This document shows positions 23,801 through 38,334 of a stretch of DNA of 64,000 bases, piece by piece; position 1 is the first letter of the stretch, and each line of letters starts with the position of its first letter. The notes beneath the pieces were generated by a model that did no database searches, was not told the origin of the DNA, and saw only the letters and a program-made list of their open reading frames with translations. The translations under genes and the position numbers were made by a program. Where the stretch lies: assembly GCF_036373705.1 (NCBI RefSeq), contig NC_089866.1, forward strand, positions 21,056,501 to 21,120,500, written 5' to 3'. This DNA is from Amia ocellicauda (lineage: Eukaryota; Chordata; Actinopteri; Amiiformes; Amiidae).

Positions 23801-26800
23801 CAACAAAACACAGACTGTTTACTCAGAGAGGCGCTTGCGCAACAATTTGGGGGATGTCAACAGATGTGATTTTAATTGCATCCTGGACTGGATACCCCTA
23901 GAGCTACTCTCGAAAAACAACAGCACGTGAACATATCATCAGAGTTATCGAGCACCACCGGTTTGTTGCTGGATTTATTCGGAGGTGACAAATATTCTGT
24001 TCTGTTCCAGACCAAACTGTTTGAAAGTCACTGTCTTCGTTAACTTGACTTGAAATTTGTTTTAACATGAATTTTAATTGGTCATTCTTTTTGTTGGTGT
24101 TGATTTGGTTAGGTGTATTAAACAGACTAAAATTCAACAAATAAAATTAAAAGGCTGAGTGAGCCTTATGACCACAATTTAACAAATGCCAACTATATTA
24201 ACTCAACCTTTAACAGGACCGAATTTAAGTTTTTGAAAACATTTTGAAGTGTGTCGAAACATTCTTGTAAATACGTGAAGACTTATCTAAGGTGCAAGAG
24301 GTCCAAGTGCCATCTGTTGCTGTTTAATTGGACGTTCGAGCCATTAAGCAAATAGTTTTTACTTGTGAAAAAGGGGAGTGAATTTGGCTCAGAATGCAAA
24401 GAACTTTATACTGTCCAGCTGGTATTTTTACAAATGTTTTGGCATTTATTTTCTGCACCAAACTTTTGCTTGCCTGGGCCAGGCCATCTGGAGGGAGTTA
24501 AAAGATACTGATGGAATATAAATAAGCAACCCTCCCAATGAATGTGAACTGAGAGAGATACAGACAGCCAAGCTAGCATATCCTCAGAAGCCTACGGGTG
24601 ACTGCACAATTTGCACCTGAAATTCAAATTCATATTTAGCTATTCTAAGAAAAAATAGATCTGCAATTTTAACCACTGGAACACCAGCCCATCCTAGATA
24701 GGTATAGCATTGCAGGACTTAGCTCTGGCACCATTACAAATATACAAGACTGTTTCAGAAGTCATGTAAGGTCAAGCTGAGGAGCCAAAAAGCTAGTTTT
24801 TACAGTGGGACAAAAATCTTAGAATATATTACAGTTGCTCTAAAGAGTTACTTAATTGGACCCAGGGAGCCTGCCATGGTCAATGGTCTCATAAGACAGT
24901 CATAAAAATGATTCATTACAATCTACCACCCCGCCCCCCCCCAAAACAAAACAAAATTAAAAACATTAGCACTGCAGTATTAGAAGATAGGGCCATAAAA
25001 AGTAGAAGGGAAAATGGTCACATTAAAAAGTCTGCAACAAACACCCTGAATGCTGAAAATGTATCCAGAACCATGCAGTCATTTTCAGCAGCAAGACCTA
25101 CAGTCCATCATTCTGGCAATGTGAAGGAAACAATTTGAAGAATTTGCTTTTCTTTCATGTTCTTACTTAGCAGAGCTTTCACAGGCACTTGCAGTTACAC
25201 ATGCCACTGAAGGCCCAAGGTCTTCCAGTCCAGCCTCCAGCTTGCTCTTTACTAGACGTCTCTGCGGACAGCAAAGACAGGCAGACAAGACAGACTGGTA
25301 AACACACAAATGTGAAGTTAAACAGGTGGGAACCTCAAAAGCAATGTATTCCTGATTCCATGTGGATGTGCATACTTGGAAAAAAGCATAAAAACCCTGC
25401 AGGGCTGCACAAGGGTGGAGATATGACAGAAATACAACCAACAGCTCCTTGATTGTATCAGCTTTTTATTAATATTTAACTTCAGAGCTGCTTTAAAAGG
25501 TATTGTCTACTTGGACTCTGGGAAATTCTAAGAGACAGGCACAGAGTATCAATAACAGTACAGTACACTTTCATCTCAAACTAAGTGCACCTCCGCATTC
25601 TTACCGCCTAATAAGCTTTAAATTCGTGCCTGTGAAAATTTGCTGACTGAGTTGTGTGTTGATCTTCTTAGCTATATGACAAGTTGTATATGTAACACCA
25701 GCATTAGTATTGCAATGTGGTTCTGATTTTACAGGTCACAATTGTATATTTTAGCCTAGAAACAGAAAAGAATCACAGATCTATGCAGCTATCCCACCTC
25801 CACACACAAGCTGATTTTTTTTGTAACATAAAAATGTTTGGAATACTTAATTCAGTTTTAGGCTGTTTTTGGCCTATCCACTTCAGGTTCATGATTTACA
25901 TGTTTACAGAGCAAAAAAACTAAAGACATTGAATTAAATTTGTTGAGATTAGTATATAATGCATCTAGGGCACATGACTAGTGAATTGAAATCCCTGAGT
26001 CACACTCAATGCACATTTCAGTGAGTCTGGTGTACATGACTGAAGTAACATGGTGAACATCTGAAATCTAAATATCTTGGTTGTGGGCCTTGAATAAACA
26101 AATGATAGAGATAGAAAGTGACTTCAGTTTTACCACATTGCAAACAGTATGCTTTGCAGAGTTCACAGATCTAGGTTTAAAACACTGTTTGCTTTGGATG
26201 TGTGACACTATTTGTGTAGAGCTTCACCAGTTTTTAATAAGTAACAGATTGGAGACTCAGACTCTCTGGAAAAAGACGAAATGACTACAGTTAAAATGTA
26301 AACCATTAGGCAGATTAACCTTTACCTTATGCACAACCAAATAATAAACTTGCAGTCCTGACCACATAAACTTGTGTTTAACATGAGTATGATCAAACAT
26401 GACACAGAGCAATGATCCTGAATATTAGTGACAGGATGCCTGAAAGCAATTACAGAGTATATTCTAATTCCACAGTAATCATCTGACCAATCATGTGGTA
26501 TATTTACTAAGCACACGTATGACTGCTCTCTGACTACACACTGACCTTTTCAACTTGTCACCTTTTGGAAGGGTATTATGCACACACATGGAAGTAACAT
26601 CACATACAAAAGAAACAACACTTTACAGAGCTTTCTGGTTGGTTGGTTGGTTGCTTTAATTCCCTACGAGCTAGACCAAAACATACAAATAGATTGAGAA
26701 GTAGGAAATTAACCCATTTCTTACACTGTATAAATTATCATGAGGCAGTGAATTTAGTGATGCAAGTGTTATGCAAGTTTCCAACTGCCTATGTTTAAAG

Positions 26801-27356
26801 GGCCAGCAGGAGAGTAAATAGTGTGAAATAGCCTCTGAAAAATCACAATTTTAGCCCATGTCCCATAAACAGTATGCAGCATTATCAAATCTTTGTATGC
26901 TAGTACAATTAAGAACACTACCAAATACAAAGCAATTGCAATGTTTTTTCTTCTGTGAGATTTGGCAGTTGTTCCACTGCATTCCAAGACAAACAAGGAG
27001 GATGCTCCAACCCCAGGTCAGTCCAGTCAGGAATGTTGTTCACCTGACCTTCACCTCAGGAACGCCCCAGCAACTCGGGGATAAAAGTCCCATCAGCTGC
27101 TTTCTCACAACAACGCAAAACCACATAGAGGAGAAAAAAAAAAAAAAAAACTACGTTTCAAGAAAAACCACAGTGAAAAGCAAGCCCGGGTGGTCTAAAC
27201 TCCTCTTGCTCTGCCCATAGGCAAAGGCAAGGACAAAAGCAGTTTGGAAATACAGCCATACTTCTGAAAAGATAATAAGAAACAACCCCCCTCCCCCTGA
27301 ACTCCCACGCTCTTCAAACAGCAAAGGGATAAAATCTTAATTGTCTTTTTTCTCTT
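23801..27356. other. gene-free stretch
   Basis: No coding sequence recognised. Simple-sequence items are a C-run at about 24929-24941, a (TTGG)n patch at about 26637-26651 and an A-run at about 27132-27149. Confidence 0.5.
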
Positions 27357-27682
27357 TTGTTTCTTATGGTCTTGTTTAATTCCTTCACATTAATCTTTTC
27401 TTTCTCAGCTCGACCGGGTACAGAGGTGAAGGAATTTACTGCCTGCCGGCTAAACCTCCCCGTCAGTCTTAGTGGTGCCTCTGCACATTTTCCATGTCTA
27501 CAACAAGGTTATGATAATCATCTTCATCATCCTCTTCTTAGCTTCTTAACAATAGATTCTGTTACAGCAGTCTTAAAAGGACTATTGCATCACTTTTAAT
27601 TACGCTTTTAGAGCAATCAATGGTCTTCACCTCATGTGTAGATGCTACACTTTGTTATATCGTAGCAAACCCCCACCAGTCC

Positions 27683-27985
27683 CTAATGACACTGTGCCAC
27701 TCTTCTGCAGGTGTGTTTTCTGATGCTGTAGAGGACATTCGACACTTGGGTCTTTTCCTCATTTGCTGTTTCGGTCCATCCGAGAAGTTGCCCTGGGAGA
27801 CCAAGGTCAGGACTCCGAGCTGGCCATGAAATGCTTTCAAAGCTGTTTTCCATGAAGCAGCGTTTCACTGCCAGTTGTGTGAAAAGGTGCAGCAACATAT
27901 TTGTAGATATATGGGCCTGTTGTGCAAAATACCACCTAAATGAACACTGGCTTAGCACGTGATGTCCACAAACCACTGCCAGCAA
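27683..27985 (-). pseudogene. degraded transposase-like fragment
   Basis: Reading leftwards, the peptide contains SISWPARSPDLG. This resembles the (W)PARSPDL(T/N)P block that holds part of the catalytic centre in mariner/Tc1-type transposases and in a related insect-type family. It is preceded by FTQLAVKRCFMENSFE and followed by EKTQVSNVLYSIRKHTCRRV, both in plausible positions for that fold. The residues that should follow the block (P-x-DFFLWG in relatives) are not preserved. No terminal repeats were found. It is an old relic, family uncertain. Confidence 0.45.
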
Positions 27986-27989
27986 AGAA

Positions 27990-30900
27990 AGGCTTGTGCA
28001 ATTATGTATGGTAAAAGTGTATCCTCATATGTTTGTATCTTTCTTTCTTTCCCAAATAGCTCTAAATAAACCTAGGACTAATGTTAGGGTCAGCTCCTTA
28101 AAAACAAACAACAAACAAAAAGTATAGACGTGGAGTCCTATCTTGGGTTGTTTTGTTGCTGACCAGGCAGCAACCATTGATCTTCACCGCGCAGAGTTAC
28201 GAGAGCTGCTGAAATGCAAAAACCTGTGCAAATACTCTGAACAAACAAGCAGCGCAAATGATCCACAGCGCCTTTGTTTATTATCGTCCCTCCACAGGAA
28301 ACTGGTTTCCATTGCATGCCAGTTTATAGTCCCTCTTCCCCAGGGGTCAGAGGAAGAGAGAAGCGTCTGTGCTCCAGCAAACAGGCCTTATCTTCTCTCA
28401 TTTCCCTTTAGTAAAGGTCCTGGTCATAAAACCATCCAATGCAACAGGTGTCCCATTATGTTATGGTTGGATGATTCGCCTTTTCCTCCGATCTCCTGCA
28501 TAAAACATGCTACACGTACACAGACATATTAAAAACCATTAAAAAATATGATCTCAAATTGCTCTGGATTCTGTTTATTCTATTTTAATGTTTCGCATTG
28601 CTGCTATATAGAAAGCACAATTTGCCTCCTCTGACACACAGTTACAGCAGACGGGCCAGGAGAGAGAGGGGTTCCAAGTTTCTGCCGTTTAATTTAAAGA
28701 GCACATTCTTGTATTATAAAAATCAAAGTCAAAACTATAGGCCTACATCTTTTGGATTTGTGTGTCAATTCAGAGAAGGTGTCGGCTTTCAAGTGTGCTA
28801 CAAATCCCACTGGCTTTTATAAGACTTACAAACACACTGAATAATCTTAAAAGCTTTTTTTTTTATAAAATAAAATAATACAATCCAAGACGACAATTAA
28901 AAATAAATGATTTATTGCTATTTTTTATCAATTTCAGATTCTACCTTGAGTGACGATGTGGACACCACACAGATGCTGAGAGCCATAATGTAAGAGAACA
29001 CCAGAAAGCAGCAGAGGGTGAATCATTTCATTAAAATTACAGCTGAATGGCAGTAAACAAGCACTTCACTTTGGCCAACAGTCAAAGATGGCATTCAGCC
29101 CTATAAATACAATGCAATCTATAAAGACAGGTGATACTTAAAAGCAATGGTGGCTGACAGAATGTGGGCACTACAGTAATTTCACTTTATCAGCCGAGCC
29201 GAGGAAGGGAAGTGGCATTGTGAAAAATTGATTAAACTGAACGCAATATATCATCTACAGCTAGCCAAAGCTCTCACTGTGCCAACAGACAGCATCTGGA
29301 GACAAGTGTGAATGAGCATTGGCTTTGAGTGGGTTTTCAAAGAGATCGTTTTCACTGAACTCACACACACACAAACACACAGAGACCTGTACCTCAGTAA
29401 ATGAAAGCCAAGGTGGGACGTTTAGTTGCTGTGGAAAAACAAATCCCAATTCCAACTTTCCTTATCATGTCCAAGGAGAGCTCAGGGGAAAAGGAAGTAA
29501 GTGTTCTTTGGACATGAAACGCACAGCCTGTCGAGACCGAATCTTAAGAACAGACTCTTGAGACTGAGGAGCCTTAACGATCCGCAAAGGTTGCATAAGT
29601 AATGTGTGTTTATGTCACTCTAAGTGTGGATTCAAAACGGGGGGCAATACAGGCAACCAAAAAGACTCTTTCAATGCAGTTGAGCCTCCAGAGATTTAGT
29701 TTCTCCTACATGCCATCCATAGGAGTTTTTTTGTTTTTTTCTCCTCCGTGCCTAAATGGTTTATTTAAAATGTTCATTTACATTATTTTAGATGATGTAA
29801 ACTGTTTAAAGGTCTATTTTGTTTACTTAATTGTATTATTTATGTATTTTATTTTGCTGTACAATTGTTGTGTGTTTACTAGTCTGTAAAGCGCTCTGTG
29901 GCTACCCTTCGACGGGTGCTATACAAATACATACAAATATTGATAATTGCAGTGACAGGATAAAAGAGCAATACAATTTTAAATTTGGTTCTTCTTACTA
30001 CAAAATACAGTATTGGAAGCTAGTAACAAAACAGGTTTTCTGACAAAGTACAGCTGTAATATAGTGCCCAGTGATATAGGCGACCTAATTCATTATTTCT
30101 TGCATCACCTCCCGTGTACCTGCTTTCACAACTGCTATATACACAGTACAGGATTTAAGAACAAAACATTTGCATAATCCACTGAGAATTAATTTTGAAT
30201 TACCTTAAAGCTGACCTAGGAACAAATAATAAGAGAGGGGCAGCATTGTGTATTGGTTTGTTTGAATATTCACTAATTTGGTTACTCTGATGAACTATAG
30301 TAGCCTTAAAAAAAAGTATCCACTGCCTGGTATCTGCAGCCCATCTGAAGGGTTTGCCAGAGCCAGGCCTTCACACACACCTGTGTAGTCCTCCACAGCT
30401 GTTATTATAGTCTCGGGAGTTCAGCATGGGTAGGGTTTTTCAAGCATGCAACGCAGACCTCAAAATTGCAGCAGTGGAATGTTTGCGTGGAGATCTGAAA
30501 TGTACACAGGATGTGAATGATTACCTGCTGGCATGACCACGGACACAAAAATGAATCACATCCATGGCTGATTTCAGGCCTTCCTGTCTGGTTTCAATGT
30601 GAATCATTCCAACGCAACCGACTGAATAGCACTGGTAAACGGATGGGGTGCAGCACAGTCAGGAACCATGGAGAGAGTATCTGGGTTTGGCGTGAGAACA
30701 TTGCTATACTGATCATAAATAACACGGCAGCTTTTTTGGGGGGTGGGGTTAGTCAATCCGGTTTGGCTATCCTAAGTACTGACTGTCAAACTCGTATAAT
30801 GTGCTTTTTCCCTGCACTGGTGTATTGTTGCCCATATCTGTAGGTTATGATATAAGTCACTTATGCACCCTTTTGTAGCAAAACATTACCAAAGGGTACT

Positions 30901-33900
30901 GCAGTACTAATATATAAACTGTCATGGCGTGTTGATTGTAATTTGATGATTGTGGGCAGGGAACACACTTTTTTGCAGCTGCAAAGCTTAGAATACACTT
31001 TAACTATACACCAAAACACCAATGGAGAAGGAAATTAAATATGAGGGTTACTTACAGAAAAATAAGGAGTCATGATTTATTTTCTACATCTGGTTTGATC
31101 ATTCGCTGTGTACATGTGTAAATCATGCATTCTTAGATAAATGAGGCAACAACACTGCTACCAATTGTCAATCTTGTCACCAAGCTGAAGGAGGTCAGAA
31201 GATAACATCTCACTGCCTCTCCAGAGAGATTTCTTTGTCTGAAGGTCAATTCAACTTCAAACCCTAGAACAGTGCTTCTCATTTTTATTTTTTATTGCAG
31301 TCTGTATCTAAGGCATAGAACTAACAATAACCACATGCTTACCTTTCAGTTTAATGATGGATGACAGCTCAAAAAATGATCACAGGTTTGTTTTTTTGTA
31401 TGTTTGCCAAATTTACATTAACATGATTTCATCAAGACAGGAAACATTTTTTTAAATATTTTTAAGCAAAGCAGACACTGTCTAATGGTGCAATACTGAA
31501 AATGGAATTATTGAAATCAAGTGAAATATGTCTTCTCTGGTAGGATGGTAGGATGATATGTTCTGGGAGGTGATACCATCAGGTCTGATACAGTAGCAAT
31601 CTAAAACTCTTTTCTAAGGGCCTATGAATCCTACTAATCTGATCTGAACATGTAATTCTTGGCAACAATTTAGCTTTATTGTTTAAAATATTACTCAGAC
31701 CGAAACAACCTAAACGTAACTAAAACAATTCCTACCTTTATCCGTGGACATTATGAACCCTAATCACAACTGGAGTGGAGTACAGTCTACACTGAAACTG
31801 AGTCCTAATCCTGCAGTTACATTTGAGACTTAGGCTTGGTGTAGGGTATGGGTGATATGGAAGAGATTAATTCCTGAAAGTTTTGGAAATGGAGTTGACA
31901 CATATAAGGCTACATATTAGTAGTTATATGCTATTGTGCTATTGTGCAAGGTCAACGCAGGGTATATGGGCATTGAGAACAGACATGTACAAGTCCAGGC
32001 ACCTTTCACTTCAAAGTCAACATATTGGAAACCAATGTCAAGGCGAAGGGAGACAGTTCATGTGACATCCAGACAGTGTTTATAGCTTGCTAGGGGTTGT
32101 TCCCTAGCTATAGACCTGAGGTACAGAGGAGATGTTCTGTTCTTTATAGTGATCTGCAATCTGGTCTGTGTGACTCACTGTGATTAATATAGGTGGATGA
32201 ACCTTAGAAACCTCACATTAAAAAGTATAACAAAATGCAATGCCTATCCAAAACAAAACACTCTCTACCTTGGATATAGGAATATTACACAAATATAAAC
32301 TAGCAAGACAAACACAATCAGTTTACTATTTACTATTATTCTGTATGGAAGTTACATATATGCTCAAGTGAAGACAAAACCTCCCTGCACTGCTATTACA
32401 GTGAGTACTATTTTAAACCACAATAGCATTGGTTGGAGTTGCCCAGAGTCTTTCTAAAATTATATACAGATGAACAAAGGGCAAGAAAAAAAAAAAAAAG
32501 CTTTCCTCACATCCCTTTCTACCTGGGGGATCAACATCTGCAGAGTGTGCAAAGTTGGGGTGCACATCTGGAAAGGCTCATGTTTAATACCAAGAGAGCT
32601 CCACTGGCACAGGTCGGCTCAACACACACATTTACTTTCAAACAGCAGCTGTACAAACTGGGCTGGCAGGCAGGGGCAGGGCCTGAGAGGACAAACCCGT
32701 CCACACACTGGGTTCTTTGTGAAGGCTCAGAAACAGCCCCATATGAAATCCACACTCCAGAGACTGGAGTCCAGTGTTACGCTCTGAGTTAAACATGGTT
32801 AGCTGGGAAACAGTATGCTGCTGTTTCACCCGGAGTGCTGTCCGGTAAATAGATGTTTGGACTTTCAGAATGAAATACAAGGGTAGGGTTTTGTTTTTGT
32901 TTTGCTTACTTATTTTCTGTTTGTTTTAACATTTTAATTTAATTTAACATATCTCCATACACTCTTATGTTTTATGCTGTCACCAGAGAAGAACACAGGT
33001 ACATTTTGAGCTGCTAGACAAATACAGAACAGGTCCAGAGAGGGTAGGATTAAAAATACAAGGTGACACAGATGTAGAAGGCTGGGGTGTTGTAGCACTC
33101 AAGGGTCCACACGAGATCAATGCTTTAATAAGAAAACCTGTGGTGGAGAACAGTGGGTGTTTGATCAGTTGACTTTGTTGACGTGTTATGTACCTTGCTC
33201 AGGTTGAAGCAAGCCTTGGCTCAGTAATGTCAAAGACTGCCAGAAGCACATATAAACTCCTGGAAAAGGTAAATGCTGGAGTCAAGGACAGACCTTTCAC
33301 TCAGACCCTGTTGTTTAGACTCCAGGGGGCAACAGAAAAAGTTTTTCTCAAACTTCTCATAAATCAAAAGACCAGCCATGCTACTGAATACAATGTGCTT
33401 CCAATTAATAGTATTTTTAAGGCTAGAAATAAATCCCATACCAGAAGAATATGGCATCAATTCAAAGTAATGCACAATAAATGTATACCCAGAAAGTTTG
33501 ATAATTAAAGTAGTTTAAATAAATTAATTCAAAAGATTATCCATTTTTGGGGCTTAATTTTAGAGGAAGAAAAAGAGAAACAGTTATGCATCAATTCCAA
33601 GCAATTTGCTGTAATCACTGCAGAAAACTGCTGAACCATCAAAGATCCAATCAGCCTCAGCTGATTGATACCCGTGTACAAATTTGCCATATTAATTTGT
33701 TGGGATTACAATTTCAAAATTGTTGTTATTAAAAGTTACTCTCTGGTTATTATAGGTCAGACATTATAAGGGTACACTGGTAGGTAAACAGCTGTCAACA
33801 GGAACCCCGTTATCCCTCTCTAGAAAAAGAGTTCCTCTACTGTGTTGGCCAGAAATTAAATGTTCGTAAACTTCGTAAGTTCATAATGGAAAAAACAAGG

Positions 33901-36900
33901 TGTATATAATTAATCTTTCCAAAGAAACATAATTTAGACTTGCATACAAATATATCTGTTTATTTGTATTATTTTTAAACCAAATGGTTTACAAATTATT
34001 ACGGTTGTTTCTTTTCATGTTTGGCAGTTCACAGCAATATATCAAGAAAGAAAGAAAGTGTTTTATATTTTAAATGAAGACTTTAACAATAACATTTTGC
34101 AATCCTTACTCTGAGACTGATATACTGATTTTAATTGTCATACAGACACAAAAATAAGTGTTCAGCACTATTACACTAGAAAGAACCACAAGCCTATCCG
34201 ACACAAAAATGTGATGCTACACCCAATCTGAAACTCCATATATCTTAGATATCAAGTAGAAACACAACTCGAAGCCTAATGCAGACTTGGGTGTCCTGGG
34301 AAACTAAACCTAGCCCTGGCCTAACCCCAATTTAAACCCTGGAGCCTCTGGTATAAGTCCATTTAACTTTGAATGTGAGCATTTGTCTGCAGAAGATCAC
34401 AGTGTTTTCTGGGAGAGTACTGCCTTTTTAAAAAGAAGAAGAATGGTAAGCATTAAAAGAATGTCTATAAAAGACTTGCATGGTTAACTGTGAAGAAGAA
34501 AAAACAATCTCATGCTGTCTGATTCACCACCTTTCACCAACCCACACCTAGAAAATATTTATCTGTTCTTTTCCTTTGTGTTTGGGTGCCAAAGACTCCT
34601 TAGCTGTGGAAATGATGTGATAACAGAAGTCACTGTCTTGTTTTGAATGTGCAACTGTGTTTACTTTTTCAACAGTCACTCAACTGTTATTGACACGTTG
34701 CACACTACTAGCCAGACTACACTTAACGCACTCAGGGATTACTGCCAATCAGTCTAAGAAAACTAGAAAGTAGGTTAGGAAAACACAAGGAGAAAAGATG
34801 AGACGATAGGACAGGACACCAGACAAAACACAGTATTGCAGAACCCTGATTCAAGGGCTGTACTTTGTTTGGATTATAAACACAAATGGGATTCAGTACA
34901 GGATTGTCCTAACCAAGCCCTGCATAAACCCAATTAAAGTCAAGTCTGTATCATTTTCTAGATCACTTAAAACATTTTTTTTTCTCCTTTGGGCTTATTA
35001 CACTCAGACAAATTGAAACAGTATTTCGACACCATTAACTGTTTTGTTCACAACAGTCTGTAAAGATCAAGGGTTTTTCAAATATGGGTGAAGTTTAAAA
35101 AAATAATAATTAATTTTAAAAAAATGCCAGTGTTTCCTAGAAGTATGTATCCTACTCACTTTGAAAACACAAAGCCATCTCCCTTGTTCACGTTCCTGTG
35201 TAGACAGTCAAAGTTTTAGTGCAAGTCCTTTTGGAAACCTGATAAGGAGAGTCATGTGATGCTTTGAAGCACAGTGGCTCAACACATCTGGTTGTCACCT
35301 CAGGCCTTGCCGCCAACACGGTGCTTTCAGCCTTCAGAGAATCTTTAAGATAAAACAAGATCATGTTAAAGGTCATGCTGGCCAGTGCTGGAACTGAGCT
35401 CAGGGGATGAGAAGCTTTGTAAGCACACACCCACTACAGCTCACAAGTTATGGCCATTCTGCATCAACATGAATAATAACGGCACTAAACAAAATCACAG
35501 GCCAAGTGTCCAGTCTCACTCCATTATAGTTGATTATTTATTTACTTATTTATGTATGGGGGGTTCAATGGTGTACACGGCACACATTTGAAAGTTGTAC
35601 TTATTATTGGGATTATATATTTATCTAACTGTCCTTGTCTCCTGTCCCCTTTCCATGCTAAAAACAGTTTCCCAACATTGTTCCTGCTCTTTAACATCTG
35701 GATACCACAGCAGCCTAATCATCTTGTAAAGCTAATGTTGCCCTGTGTTATAATTCTTCTCTGCCAAAAAGGGATTTTTGTGAAATAAATACACACTTAC
35801 CCTCTTAATCCCAATCTGGGATGCCTGCCCATGTTTAATGGTATAATTAATATTTTCTCCACTCTAATACCGACCAGAAATTTGCCAGCAATGGACACAA
35901 CATTCCCACAATTGCTGAAACAATGCAGCCATCAACAACACGGTCGCTCACTCTTTCCACACCCTTTCCCAAGGACCAACTGAGATCTACCTGAAAGACG
36001 GACACCTGGGCTTGGTACTTCAGCATTCATTTCTCATTGATGCTGGAATATGTATTTCCATTTTTTAACAGTTGCTCAGGAACAACTGTGGAATAAGGGA
36101 CATAACATGAATACATTATTGCATGTGTATTCAATACAAAGTCCATAGAAAAACATGTGTTTCAGTTAAACTTGAACTATGTGCACTTATTATAAAGTGT
36201 AACTGGCATCCCTGCAGTCATTGGACACATCTCAGCTTCCCCCTATGTTTCAAATATATTCTTCGTCAGAAGTAAAGGAAGACCGACTGTTCTGCACATA
36301 ACCAGAGTACTGAGTGCATGAGGGGGGTGCAGACTGATTTTCTCCCCTGCAGGGGTGTGAGGAAAGCTGTTCTTATCGCTGTCTGCCCTCAGTTCTCATG
36401 TGGGGTAACAACATAGAGCATAGAAAGCAACCCTTGAGGCAAATGAACACAGGACCTCTGTGCTGGCTTGCCATAGCTAATCTACACATATTTTACTGCA
36501 TAAAAGAAAACAATACAGTTCAAAAGCCCTGAACCAAAACTTCACACCAACAGTCTGCAAATAACAAAGATGTACCAGGATTAAAAACTATTTCAACATA
36601 TCAGAACTGAAGAACCAATTTTGGTACATTAATAATTAGGGTTAAGGATTCCAATTCAAAAAGCATATCTTTAACAGATAATGCTCTGTATTTTTCTCAC
36701 ATTAGTATAGAATTTTAACCCTGACAAGGAATAAATAAAAAATTAAAACATAACCACACAAACAAACAGATTACCACACCAAAGGTAAATGCAATATGTC
36801 AGCTATGTACAGGTGATATAGAAGAATGACCTTGACCAGAGCTCCCATTTGTTTTTATTTTCCAAACCTCACCACATATTTCTTTAACATTTGCATTTCA

Positions 36901-37500
36901 CCTCTGAAAACCAAACATGTCCCTGTGCTACACAAAGACTCCACTTGTTTGTAATAAAACATTTTTGCATTGCTTTCTCAACAGGCTGGCAGACTACAGT
37001 TGCAACCAAAACCTGGAGTGAAGTGACCCAGATCTAGGACTCAATACCACATAGATTTGTATTGTTTAATTGAATTGCCATCTCCTCCACAAATTGCATT
37101 CTGTACAACTGTGTGTCTAATAATACACCATCACCCCAAGACAAGCAAACCCAATGAACTCTCTCTCAACAAACAGATTTGCACTAATTAACCAATCTAA
37201 ACTACACCTAGTTCGCATTTGCATTACCCTTCAGATGTGTCAATGCTTTGTTATGAATACGAGTATAAACTTCTGAACTTCAATTTGCTTCGTGTCACTT
37301 TATATTAATTGAAAGCTATAACATGAAAAAGTGCAGCCTGTAGCATTGAAATCCCTACTTTACAACATATTATTAGAAAAATATTTAGTTCACAATACAA
37401 AGACTAAAAACATTCACTTTCGGAAAGCAATATAAATATATGTTACACAAGTGGTTCTAATTGCTATTCTGTTTATACCACTGTATACCTTCTCGAAACA
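27990..37500. other. gene-free stretch of about 9.5 kb
   Basis: No exon supported. Contents include a probable SINE/LINE tail near 29750-29940, A- and T-runs (for example about 32486-32499) and an AAGAAAG patch near 34045-34060. Composition is A+C-rich on the + strand: a hand count of 36481-36600 gives 82 of 120 bases as A or C. That would fit a minus-strand transcription unit, but no exon was recognised. Confidence 0.5.
29750..29940 (+). repeat. probable SINE/LINE 3' tail
   Basis: The word order TGTAAAGCGCTCTGTGGC, then GGGTGCTATACAAATA, followed by repeats of ATACAAAT, matches the tail shape of a widespread fish retroposon (an AAAGCGCT block, then GTGCTATA and an A-rich or ATAAA-like end). 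The 5' part of any element is not recognisable. The left border is a guess. Confidence 0.4.
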
Positions 37501-37529
37501 GCTGCTCTGTATCCATGTATATACGAGCT

Positions 37530-38330
37530 CACCCTACCGGCCGGATCTGGAATCGGCCCAGTTCATCACAGCGACTGGATTCGCTCCAGGTACCAGAAAA
37601 AGAAAGCAAGCGCGCTGGCACTCATTAAAGGAACCTCACTTGAGGCGGACAGAGTCAGCACACGGGCTCTGCGCACTGCAACAGGCTGAAACTACCTTGT
37701 GCTACTTTCATTTCTTTTCTAAGCAAAAGGTGTTTCCCCCCGTCTTTCCAGTATGCAGTGAAGTGTAGCTCCAGTGCATGCCGATGGACAATCATTTCTA
37801 CGTGGGCTCCTCGCATAAATGAACTGGCCCTCGCATGATCTGAGAAGCGCTGACAGACTGGTCCCGCCGCCGGACAAGCGTGAAGCGCAAGGTAACGACT
37901 GCGGCGACCTGTCACTGCCGGAGCGCACGGTGACGCACGGTGACGCACATGTCTTCTTATTGAACAGGCATTTTTGTGTTCATCATCTACTGTATATTAC
38001 TTGTTTTCAGGCGCTGTGACACATTACTATTTATTATTGCAACTTTGTAACTAACTTCTCATCGACTGTCAGTTTCAATGTATGTATTAAAAGGCAAAGA
38101 AAAAAAGGGTCAAGATCTAAACATTGTATTTGTATATGCACAGGATATATACAAATCCCGTGTATATTGTTATAGTGAACATATCTCTGGTTTGTTGTAG
38201 GTCTCCTCCTGATAAACAGAAGAGTTTCCCGGATTTGCCTTTCATTGGGTTTGGATTTCCTGACGCTTATTTTCTTAACAATATACGTCGTACCAAGACT
38301 GACCGGAGTGAGTTCCCCTCAGTCTCGTAT
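37530..38330 (+). promoter_or_regulatory. rflna: CpG-rich promoter region of rflna
   Basis: Directly upstream of the rflna start codon the A+T-rich sequence gives way to a block with many CG dinucleotides (for example GCGCGCTGGC near 37610, GTGAAGCGCAAGG near 37880, and 37861-37950). A 10-bp unit GCACGGTGAC is repeated in tandem at 37925-37944 and followed by GCAC. A donor-like AAG|GTAACG at 37891/37892 and an acceptor-like TTTGTTGTAG ending at 38200 would allow a 309-bp intron in the 5' UTR. I see no convincing TATA box. The exact transcription start cannot be placed. Confidence 0.5.
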
Positions 38331-38334
38331 TGAA

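Noticed and set aside
37655..37948. 97-codon open frame on the minus strand over the CpG-rich block
   Set aside because: CpG-rich DNA lacks stops; the peptide has no familiar motif.
38245..38334. Upstream in-frame extension of the rflna start
   Set aside because: The frame is open, but refilins begin at the MVGHLH motif and the extra 30 residues resemble no refilin; it is treated as 5' UTR.
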